From Planctomycetota bacterium (GTDB lineage Bacteria > Planctomycetota > Planctomycetia > Isosphaerales > Isosphaeraceae), in NCBI GenBank assembly GCA_021807585.1, contig JAKBCQ010000022.1, positions 1 through 11,873 on the forward strand: DNA of 11,873 nt, written 5' to 3'. A program made the translations under genes and the position numbers. Positions 1 through 6,010 of the stretch are shown here, in pieces (position 1 is the stretch's first letter; each line of letters opens with the position of its first letter). The notes beneath the pieces are model-generated. The model was not told where the DNA came from. It saw nothing but the letters and a program-made list of their open reading frames with translations, and made no database searches.

Positions 1-1
1 T

Positions 2-2566
2 CTCGAGGGGGTGTTGACGATCATCCAGGACGCCGACCTCGAGGTCGACCCCCGCGAATATCCCGCGCTGATCGCGCCGATCGTCGCGGGGAGGGCGCAA
101 GTTGTTTACGGATCGAGATATCTTAACACTAGCATGCGTTATGGGTATTCGCCGCACCGTATCGGGGTAATGCTCTTGAACGCGCTCGTGTTCGCGCTTT
201 ACGGTCGAAGGATCAGCGACGAGGCGACGTGTTACAAGGCGGCGCCGACCGAGCTGTTGCGAAGGCTCGACCTGAGGTGTCGAGGGTTCGAGTTTTGTCC
301 GGAGACGACCGCGAAATTGTGTCGGATGGGGATGGATATTCATGAAATACCAATTCGATACAACCCGAGAACGGTCGCCGAGGGGAAAAAGTTGCGGTTA
401 AGCGACGGTGCGCGGGCGATCTGGACCTTGATTTATTGGCGGTTCGCGCCGTTTCAACCAGGAAGTGACATGATAAATCCAGATACTTGTGGATCATCTG
501 AAGCGAACAAATCGACCGCGACCGACGCCGGCGGCGATAAGACTTCGGCGCGATCGGACGAATCGAATTCGCTTCCGGACGCCGTCGCGGAGCGTACGGT
601 TCCGGTATCGGACGCGGCGAAACCGCTTCTGGAACCTTCCGAAGCGATCGCCGACGATCGTTCGGCCGAACCCGAATCGATCGGTCGGTTCGCGCTCACA
701 AAGTTTCGGGTGCGGTGCGCGGTCGCTTCGCTGATGTCGATTCACGCGATATTATTATTGATTGGTTTGTGGATGAATTCGGTCGTGATCGACGAGGTTG
801 CGCACGTCCCTTCGGGGTTTGCGCACTGGCGGACGGGGAGTTTCGCTCCCGATCGCGTCAATCCTCCGCTGGCGCGGTTGATCGCGGTTTTGCCCGCGTT
901 TTTGGCTCGACCGATCTGCGACGAATCGAAGCTCAACGAGGAATCGTGGGCCCGGTCCGAATGGCAAATCGGTCCCGAATTCATCAAGGCGAACGGGCCG
1001 AGGACGTTCCTGATTTTTCGGTTGTCAAGACTGACGGGGATTCTTTGGTCGCTATTGGGGGGCTGGATCGTCTTCCGCTGGGCGCGCGAGCTTTACGGAC
1101 CAGCCGCGGGGCTTTTATCGCTCACCCTCTGGTGTTTCGAGCCGACGATCCTCGCGTTCGCCCCCGTCGTCACCCCCGACCTGCCGACCTCGACAATCGC
1201 AGTTGTTTCAACATATCTATTCTCAAAATATTTAAAAGAGCCTGCGTGGGATCGCGCGTATTTCGCCGGGATCGTGCTCGGGCTTGCGCAATTGACGAAG
1301 TACACGCTGCTCGTTTTTTATCTGGTTTGGCCGCTGTTGTGGGTCGTCTCGGCGATCGATCGCGCGAGGAAGGGGAGGAGGATCGCTTTCAAGACCGAGA
1401 TCGCGCAGGGGATTATTATCGTCGCGACGAGCGTGTTGATCGTCAATCTGGGATACCTGCTTCAAGGCACGTTTCAACAGCTTAAAGATTATCAATTTGT
1501 GAGCCGGGTTTTGGCGGGTCCTTCTCCCTACAACACGAGAAGGTTGGGAGACGGGCTGACTTCGAACCGCTTCAAGGAAAGTTTGCCGGGAAAGCTTCCC
1601 GTGCCGCTTCCGGCGGATTACGTGGGAGGGATCGACCTGCAACGGCTCGACTTCGAGAAATATTTTCCGTCGTATCTCGACGGGAAATGGCGGATCAGGG
1701 GGTGGTGGTATTTTTATTTATACGCATTGTGGATTAAGATTCCGTCGGGGATACAGGCGTTGGTTTTATGGGGTTTGATCGCACTGGTTTTGGACGCCCG
1801 CCGCGGTCGGTTTCGGCTCGACGACGCGGTTTTGGCGATCTCGGGGGGGTCGCTTTTGGCGTTCGTGAGTTCTCAAACGGGGTTTAGCCATCATATGCGT
1901 TATGTGATGCCGATGTTTCCGTTCGCACTCGTGATCGCGGGACGCCCCGCGGTCGGGCTTTTCTCCAAATCGTTTGGAAAGATCGCTGCGATCGCGATCA
2001 CGGCTTTAACGGGGTGGTCGGTGATCGCGAGTTTGGCGATAACCCCGCACTGGATGTCGTATTTCAACGAGGCCGGCGGCGGACCGCTCAACGGGCACAA
2101 GCATTTGCTGATGAGTAATATCGATTGGGGACAGGATTTGTTGTATTTAAAAGCATGGTATGATAAGCATCCCGAAGCACGACCGTTGAAATTCGCATAT
2201 AACGGCAACGTTGATCCTCGGTTCGCGGGGATCGAGTTCGGCGTTCCGGCGCCGAATCCGAACGGGCTGTTCATTGACGACCGCGCGTATCGCGGGAAAT
2301 TCGGGCCTTTTCCTGGTGATTACGCGATCAGCGTATCGTATTTGCACGGGGGGTTCGGCGCGATCCCGAACGGCAAGGGGGGCTGGAAGATGTTGATGGA
2401 CGATCACGAGTTCGATTATTTCAACCGGTTTCGACCGATCGGACGCGCCGGCTATTCGATTTATCTGTATCACATTACCAAAGAACAGGCCGAGCTTGCG
2501 CGGCGCGAACTCGGCTTGCCGCCGCTTGCGGAATCGGCCGATACGACGAACGACGATTCAAGGTGA
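2..2566 (+). CDS. GT2 (DPM1-like) + GT39/ArnT-like glycosyltransferase fusion, 5' partial
   Basis: The frame is open to the left edge, so the true start lies upstream. Residue numbers below count from the GTG at 11. Residues 1-145 are the C-terminal half of a GT2 polyprenyl-phosphate sugar synthase: QDADLEVDP with the metal-binding DAD (nt 29-37), then GSRY, then EIPIRYNPR and EGKKLRLSDG. Residues 150-228 are a polar, Ser/Asp/Glu-rich linker. From about 233 the protein is hydrophobic with many membrane spans. It carries the GT39/PMT-type first-loop acidic pair (IDEVAH, D261/E262), NPPLARL, TPDLPTS, HMRYVMPMFPFAL and a late SNIDWGQDL (702-710). By family knowledge, the GT2 half makes a lipid-phosphate sugar on the cytosolic face and the GT39 half uses such a donor to glycosylate a lipid or protein on the far side. 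The acceptor is unknown. It converges on the next gene. I see no frameshift at the domain junction. Confidence 0.85.
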   Translation, partial: LEGVLTIIQDADLEVDPREYPALIAPIVAGRAQVVYGSRYLNTSMRYGYSPHRIGVMLLNALVFALYGRRISDEATCYKAAPTELLRRLDLRCRGFEFCPETTAKLCRMGMDIHEIPIRYNPRTVAEGKKLRLSDGARAIWTLIYWRFAPFQPGSDMINPDTCGSSEANKSTATDAGGDKTSARSDESNSLPDAVAERTVPVSDAAKPLLEPSEAIADDRSAEPESIGRFALTKFRVRCAVASLMSIHAILLLIGLWMNSVVIDEVAHVPSGFAHWRTGSFAPDRVNPPLARLIAVLPAFLARPICDESKLNEESWARSEWQIGPEFIKANGPRTFLIFRLSRLTGILWSLLGGWIVFRWARELYGPAAGLLSLTLWCFEPTILAFAPVVTPDLPTSTIAVVSTYLFSKYLKEPAWDRAYFAGIVLGLAQLTKYTLLVFYLVWPLLWVVSAIDRARKGRRIAFKTEIAQGIIIVATSVLIVNLGYLLQGTFQQLKDYQFVSRVLAGPSPYNTRRLGDGLTSNRFKESLPGKLPVPLPADYVGGIDLQRLDFEKYFPSYLDGKWRIRGWWYFYLYALWIKIPSGIQALVLWGLIALVLDARRGRFRLDDAVLAISGGSLLAFVSSQTGFSHHMRYVMPMFPFALVIAGRPAVGLFSKSFGKIAAIAITALTGWSVIASLAITPHWMSYFNEAGGGPLNGHKHLLMSNIDWGQDLLYLKAWYDKHPEARPLKFAYNGNVDPRFAGIEFGVPAPNPNGLFIDDRAYRGKFGPFPGDYAISVSYLHGGFGAIPNGKGGWKMLMDDHEFDYFNRFRPIGRAGYSIYLYHITKEQAELARRELGLPPLAESADTTNDDSR

Positions 2567-2610
2567 ACGACGCGGCGGCGACGACGCGGGTCTCTCTCCA
2601 CTTGCATAAA

Positions 2611-2636
2611 ATGTTAAAATACTATTTTATTAACAT
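2611..2636 (+). terminator. AT-rich inverted repeat after the glycosyltransferase gene
   Basis: ATGTTAA (2611-2617) and TTAACAT (2630-2636) are perfect 7-bp arms around a 12-nt A/T-rich loop, 45 nt past the TGA at 2564-2566. It lies in the most AT-rich stretch of the window. A U-rich hairpin without a GC stem is a weak intrinsic terminator, so this is a candidate 3' end signal for the forward gene, possibly acting in both directions. Confidence 0.3.
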
Positions 2637-2650
2637 ATAATCAATAGAAT

Positions 2651-2683
2651 CGCTCCGCGGCGGACGAGGGTTTCCGCGGCGCG
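2651..2683 (-). terminator. GC-rich hairpin after the reverse beta-helix gene
   Basis: Arms 2651-2660 and 2674-2683 pair with one mismatch (CCGCGG core) around a 13-nt loop. Read on the reverse strand, the hairpin starts 13 nt after the gene's TGA (2697-2699) and is followed by an A/T-rich run (ATTCTATTGATTATA). This is the layout of an imperfect intrinsic terminator for the reverse gene. The T tract is interrupted. Confidence 0.4.
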
Positions 2684-2696
2684 TTCTCACTGGGTA

Positions 2697-4076
2697 TCAC
2701 CACTGGATATGTCCGACAATTTGGTTGTTGATCATGATCGTCCCCGGGGGGATCACGTCTCCGGCGGGGACGAAGGATTTTTGGACGACCGAGCGGGGTC
2801 CGACGAGCGCTCCCGCGCCGATCGTCGAGCGGTCGATCACGGCGCCCGCGCCGATCGTCACGTTGTCGCCGATCTGAGAGACGTTTGATGCGCTCGATCT
2901 GGGGCCTCCCAAAATCACCGCCCCGGTATCGGCGATCAGGTTGTGACCGATCTTGAGCACCCCCTGAACGGGTGATTGAATCGACACGCCTCGACCCGTT
3001 CGGGGCGCCGACGCGAAGAGGATCGGCTGTCCCTGATCGGCGCGGATCGAATTGCTCGGGCCGAGTCGATAAGCGACCTGGGTCGCGTGCGCGATGAACG
3101 TCGCCTGGCCGATCACGCGGGCGCGGAAGCTCGAGACGACCCCCGGTTGGAGCCCGAGGAACGACGAGAGGAACATCGGGCTCTTGGCTCCGGGCTCGAA
3201 TTTGGCGCCGGGTTCGGGGCTCGAGCCCGAGACCGCGGGGAGATAACCGTTATTCACATAAGAAATTGTTGGCGAAAACGCCGGGCTCGCTCCCGTCGCG
3301 GGATTCCCCTCATAAAGGCCGGCGTATCCCGCGGCGAGCTGGATGTCGTCGGAGATTTGGGTTTGAAGATTGCTGATTTCGGTACTTGTTACGGCTCTAA
3401 CGAAGCCGAGTTTGGGGTTCGAGGCTTCGGCGTTTGTCGTCACGTTCGCCCCGGGCAAAACGTACATCCCCGAGGGGACGGTCACTCCGGGTCCGACGCG
3501 AGCCAGGGGACCGACGAACGCTCCGGGTGCGATCGTCGCGGCGTCGATCAGCGCGTTCGCTCCGATCGATACGGGCGCACTGTTTTGTTGATATGATCCG
3601 ATCGTGCTCGGTCCCTCGATCGTCGCTCCCGGTCCGACGACGGTCGAATTGCCGATGAAGACGATCGTCGGGATCTTCTCGTGATTGGGATTGGCGAGAA
3701 TCTTCGAGTTGTCGCCGATCGTCGACCCCGATCCCACTTTGACGTACCCGTTGCGAGCGTCGAGCGTCGCGAACGGAGCGACATAAACAAGCGGTCCAAT
3801 AATTATATGACGACCATTAAAAACATGAGTGGTGACGTCGACGAAGCTCGCGGTATTGGGACCGGCGCCGAAGGGGACGACGGGGGTGTTGGGTCGAACA
3901 GGGGGAAAACCCGGCGGGTTTTGGAGGACCTGGTGGAAGAAGCTTATCGAGGTGAAGCCCGCGGGGAGCCCTGGACCGGGGTGATACGCGACTCCCGAGA
4001 GCGCGATCCGCGGTTCGAGGGGATCGCACGCGGGACGAAAGCTCTGACGCGGTTGAGATTTCCATCCTGGTTTCAT
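2697..4076 (-). CDS. LEPR-motif exported protein with two gamma-carbonic-anhydrase-like beta-helix domains
   Basis: 459 aa. LEPRIALS (20-27) resembles the planctomycete LEPR-xLL N-terminal motif of exported proteins, but no ordinary hydrophobic signal peptide follows. Residues 75-215 are hexapeptide repeats of a left-handed beta helix. They resemble the archaeal gamma-class carbonic anhydrase Cam: IVFIGN (138-143), EGPSTIG (154-160), and VTVPSGMYVLPGANVTTNAEA (198-218) against Cam's VTIPDGRYIPAGMVVTSQAEA. ISDDIQLAAGY (241-251) corresponds to Cam's C-terminal helix. A Pro/Gly-rich linker leads to a second copy (about 318-455) with SIRADQGQPI (343-352) and VLKIGHNLI. By this alignment, the three zinc histidines are Leu127, Pro149 and Glu154 in copy 1 and Gln367, Thr384 and Leu389 in copy 2, so carbonic anhydrase activity is unlikely. 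A structural or binding role is inference. The start is an ATG with GGAAGA 5 nt upstream. It is monocistronic and divergent from rpsJ. Confidence 0.8.
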   Translation of the reverse strand: MKPGWKSQPRQSFRPACDPLEPRIALSGVAYHPGPGLPAGFTSISFFHQVLQNPPGFPPVRPNTPVVPFGAGPNTASFVDVTTHVFNGRHIIIGPLVYVAPFATLDARNGYVKVGSGSTIGDNSKILANPNHEKIPTIVFIGNSTVVGPGATIEGPSTIGSYQQNSAPVSIGANALIDAATIAPGAFVGPLARVGPGVTVPSGMYVLPGANVTTNAEASNPKLGFVRAVTSTEISNLQTQISDDIQLAAGYAGLYEGNPATGASPAFSPTISYVNNGYLPAVSGSSPEPGAKFEPGAKSPMFLSSFLGLQPGVVSSFRARVIGQATFIAHATQVAYRLGPSNSIRADQGQPILFASAPRTGRGVSIQSPVQGVLKIGHNLIADTGAVILGGPRSSASNVSQIGDNVTIGAGAVIDRSTIGAGALVGPRSVVQKSFVPAGDVIPPGTIMINNQIVGHIQW

Positions 4077-4085
4077 AACGATCTT

Positions 4086-4103
4086 CCAACGAATCCGCGT
4101 TGG
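4086..4103 (-). promoter_or_regulatory. hairpin abutting the SD of the beta-helix gene
   Basis: CCAACG (4086-4091) and CGTTGG (4098-4103) are perfect arms around a 6-nt loop. On the reverse strand the 3' arm ends in TTGG and the Shine-Dalgarno GGAAGA starts with those same G residues, so folding would partly hide the ribosome binding site. This is a sequence observation; a regulatory role is inferred. Confidence 0.3.
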
Positions 4104-4202
4104 TATTGGGCGAACATGAGAGGATGTCGATCGCGCGGTCGGCGATCGGGATCGACGTTCGGCTTATCGACATAACGGATCGTGGACCTTGAGGCGACAC
4201 GG

Positions 4203-4268
4203 GGCGACGACGATCGGATTGGAGCGGCGACGACGATCGGATTGGAGCGGCGACGACGATCGGATTGG
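4203..4268. repeat. 23-bp tandem repeat, 2.9 copies
   Basis: Copies start at 4203, 4226 and 4249. The first two are identical over 23 bp and the third matches for 20 bp, ending at 4268. Each contains GGCGACGACGATCGGATTGG. The array sits between the divergent beta-helix and rpsJ genes, about 140 bp upstream of the rpsJ -35 box. A 23-bp period is near two helical turns, so it could be an iterated protein-binding site. It could equally be a neutral slippage product. Confidence 0.85.
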
Positions 4269-4407
4269 CGGTAAAAGGAAGCTGCGCGGGTGTTCGCCTT
4301 GAGGTGGCGAACGCGCTGCGATCGGCGTCTGATCGAGCGGAGTCGACGGAGCGGGTCGGGTTCAAGGTTGGGTTTTGATCCGTTTCGATATTTTTGCGAA
4401 CGGAATG

Positions 4408-4436
4408 TTGACACCCTCGCGGCGACTCGGTATCGT
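4408..4436 (+). promoter_or_regulatory. sigma70-type promoter of the S10 operon
   Basis: A perfect -35 box TTGACA (4408-4413) is followed by exactly 17 nt and then TATCGT (4431-4436), which matches the -10 consensus at four positions including the key first, second and last bases. Transcription would start near 4443, giving an rpsJ leader of about 80 nt. An imperfect inverted repeat (4380-4387 with 4397-4403) enclosing a T-rich loop lies directly upstream. This is the best promoter-like match I found in the window. Confidence 0.65.
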
Positions 4437-4446
4437 CTTATTTTCC

Positions 4447-4508
4447 CCCCGAGGTTGGGGATTGAGCTGAACCATCGAAAGTGAACCGTAGACTGGATTC
4501 TCCAGGGA
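4447..4508 (+). promoter_or_regulatory. rpsJ 5' leader with two short hairpins and SD
   Basis: Within the predicted leader, CCCC (4447-4450) can pair with GGGG (4457-4460). CTGGA (4493-4497) pairs perfectly with TCCAG (4501-4505) around a 3-nt loop. The second hairpin takes in the first bases of the Shine-Dalgarno AGGGA (4504-4508). In E. coli the S10 leader binds uL4 for feedback control; whether this short leader does the same cannot be told from the sequence. Confidence 0.3.
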
Positions 4509-4525
4509 AAGTACGCGTGGCGGGC

Positions 4526-4849
4526 ATGAGCAACGAGCGGATTCGGATCCGGATGGAAGCGTATGATCACACCATCTTGGATCAATCAGCCAAGGATATC
4601 GTGGAAACCGCGGATCGAAGCGGAGCGATCGTTCACGGTCCGATTCCGTTGCCCACCCGTATCGAGCGTTACACCGTGCTGCGCAGCCCGCACATCGATA
4701 AGAAGTCGCGGGAACAGTTTGAGATCCGGACGCACAAACGGCTGATCGACATCGTTCAGCCGACGAATAAAACGATCGACGCGCTCAACAAGCTCAGTCT
4801 TCCCGCCGGGGTCGACATCAAAATCAAAGCCTCTCCGATGGGAGGCTAA
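4526..4849 (+). CDS. rpsJ: 30S ribosomal protein uS10
   Basis: 107 aa from the chosen ATG, close to the family's usual 102-105. Family landmarks run the full length: [58 protein letters not shown] and [10 protein letters not shown]. uS10 sits in the 30S head, and in many bacteria also works as NusE in antitermination with NusB. An in-frame GTG at 4517 (adding MAG) has a better-placed Shine-Dalgarno, AGGGA at 4504-4508 with 8-nt spacing, and may be the real start. The ATG at 4526 has only GGCGGG almost touching it. It is the first gene of the S10 operon and is separated from rplC by an unusually long gap. Confidence 0.95.
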   Translation: MSNERIRIRMEAYDHTILDQSAKDIVETADRSGAIVHGPIPLPTRIERYTVLRSPHIDKKSREQFEIRTHKRLIDIVQPTNKTIDALNKLSLPAGVDIKIKASPMGG

Positions 4850-4855
4850 GGCGGC

Positions 4856-4873
4856 TCGCGGCTTTTGCCGCGA
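4856..4873 (+). promoter_or_regulatory. perfect hairpin just after the rpsJ stop
   Basis: TCGCGGC (4856-4862), loop TTTT, and GCCGCGA (4867-4873) form a perfect 7-bp stem 6 nt after the rpsJ stop codon. A second small stem (GCCTC..GAGGC, 4829-4846) overlaps the end of rpsJ. No T tract follows, so it is not a classic intrinsic terminator. It may instead be a pause site, a partial terminator or an mRNA-end stabiliser. Confidence 0.5.
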
Positions 4874-4920
4874 ACGCGTGAGGCGAAACCGTCGAATCGG
4901 TCCGTCATGCATTTGGCGGG

Positions 4921-5175
4921 GGATTGGGCGAAGTCGCCTGTGGAAATCCAACCGGGTCGAAGACCCAACGTTCGCGAATCATCCGCGCGAACGCGCCGGT
5001 GGAGTACCGGCGACATCGCTCCGACCGTATCGGTTCCGCGAGGGATCGGTTTGTCGGGTTGTCGAGCCGCGCCGGGGATGATTCGGCGGGAGATCGTCGC
5101 TCTTTGGCGTCGTTGATTCCAAAGAGAGAGACGATCGAACCTTGACGCGGGTTCGCCCTCGTCAAGTTCGATCGT
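4921..5175 (+). promoter_or_regulatory. candidate structured RNA element between rpsJ and rplC
   Basis: This stretch of the 412-nt rpsJ-rplC gap has no credible gene and is dense in inverted repeats. Stems in order: GGATT/AATCC (4921-4925 with 4945-4949), enclosing GGCG/CGCC (4927-4930 with 4935-4938). Then 4954-4958 with 4962-4966 (GGGTC), 4969-4976 with 4986-4993 (8 bp, perfect), and 4994-5000 with 5006-5012 (7 bp, directly abutting). Next is 5092-5098 plus 5100-5107 with 5119-5126 plus 5130-5136 (15 bp). Last is 5131-5151 with 5156-5175 (19 bp, one bulge, one mismatch, TTCG loop). The last two share 5131-5136 and cannot form together. AGGAG follows the last stem at once. This resembles an r-protein autoregulatory leader or attenuator acting on rplC and the genes after it. 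I recognise no known RNA family. Confidence 0.5.
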
Positions 5176-5261
5176 AGGAGTGATGAGACGAAAGTGTTTT
5201 CGGGTCCGATTTGGTGGTTGATCGGGTCTATCCGTTACGGCCGTGTGCGGGGGTCAAGGTG

Positions 5262-5900
5262 ATGCGTGTGGGATTGCTCGGTCGCAAAGTCGGTATGACA
5301 CAGATTTACGAGCCGGACGGTACCGCCGTGCCGATCACCGTGTTGGAATGCGGTCCATGCACCGTGCTCCAAATTCGCACCGCCGAGCGCGACGGTTATC
5401 ACGCGCTTCAGCTCGGGTTCGACGATAAGAAGCGGAAGAGCGCGTCGAAGGCCGAACGAGGTCATTGCAAGAAGGTCGACGCCGAGCCGAAGCGATTCGT
5501 CCGCGAATTCCGTCAGGAAGCGCCCGCGGCTGATATCAAAGAAGGCCAAACGCTCACGGTCGACGTGTTCAACGGGATTGCAGGGGTCGACGTGACCGGG
5601 ACGAGCAAGGGGCGCGGCTTCACGGGAGCGATGAAGCGACACGGATTCAAAGGTTTACGAGCGACGCACGGCGTCAAGCGGATGCACAGGCATCCGGGTT
5701 CGTCGGGTCCGAGCGCCGATCCGTCGCGAACCCGCAAGGGGATTCGCAAGCCGGGCCATCACGGCGCGGCGCGGATCACGGTGCGGAACCTCAAAGTCGT
5801 GCGGGTCGACGCCGATAAGAACCTGCTCCTCGTACGGGGCGCGGTTCCGGGCGCCGACGGCGGTTATCTGATCATCAGCCAAACGAACGTCGTCGGCTGA
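5262..5900 (+). CDS. rplC: 50S ribosomal protein uL3
   Basis: 212 aa, near the usual length. It starts MRVGLLGRKVGMTQIYEPDG and carries the uL3 core DVTGTSKGRGFTGAMKRHGF, then THGVKRMHRHPGSSG, DPSRTRKG and the C-terminal LLLVRGAVPGADGGYL. uL3 is an early 50S assembly protein whose long loop reaches the peptidyl transferase centre. I chose the ATG at 5262 because the conserved N-terminus begins there. An upstream in-frame TTG at 5211 would add 17 residues with no homology. AAGGTG touches the ATG and GGGGG (5249-5253) is better spaced, so the Shine-Dalgarno is atypical. It follows the structured gap described separately, which may control it. Confidence 0.96.
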   Translation: MRVGLLGRKVGMTQIYEPDGTAVPITVLECGPCTVLQIRTAERDGYHALQLGFDDKKRKSASKAERGHCKKVDAEPKRFVREFRQEAPAADIKEGQTLTVDVFNGIAGVDVTGTSKGRGFTGAMKRHGFKGLRATHGVKRMHRHPGSSGPSADPSRTRKGIRKPGHHGAARITVRNLKVVRVDADKNLLLVRGAVPGADGGYLIISQTNVVG

Positions 5901-6010
5901 ACATACAATTACGCATCATTGATCAGAATTTGAACGAGTTGCGGATTCCCAAAATATGACGGCCGATGATTGATATCGGTCGTGTGGAAATCACGAAAAG
6001 CGAGCGAACG

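Noticed and set aside
715..1485. Forward 256-codon open frame inside the glycosyltransferase gene
   Set aside because: It lies in another frame of a convincing membrane enzyme, is Arg-rich and has no recognisable domain.
4203..4268. CRISPR-like array
   Set aside because: The units are directly adjacent with no spacers, there are fewer than three full copies, and no cas gene is present.
4481..4525. Earlier GTG start (4481) for rpsJ, and upstream starts at 5211 (rplC) and 5966 (rplD)
   Set aside because: They add residues with no family resemblance, and none has a convincing Shine-Dalgarno. Only the rpsJ GTG at 4517 remains a serious alternative.
4856..4873. Intrinsic terminator ending an rpsJ-only transcript
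   Set aside because: The stem is good but no T tract follows, and no promoter was found between it and rplC, so full termination here would silence the rest of the operon.
5183..5221. A 12-codon open frame (MRRKCFRVRFGG) after AGGAG, possibly a leader peptide
   Set aside because: The SD-to-ATG spacing is only about 2 nt and the peptide has no regulatory codon run, so chance is the simplest explanation. It could be revisited if the switch-like hairpins before it are confirmed.
5904..5960. Promoter before rplD (TACAAT at 5904-5909, or TTGAAC with TATGAC)
   Set aside because: TACAAT has no -35 box at 15-18 nt, and TTGAAC to TATGAC is spaced by 19 nt. AT-rich sequence alone explains the matches.
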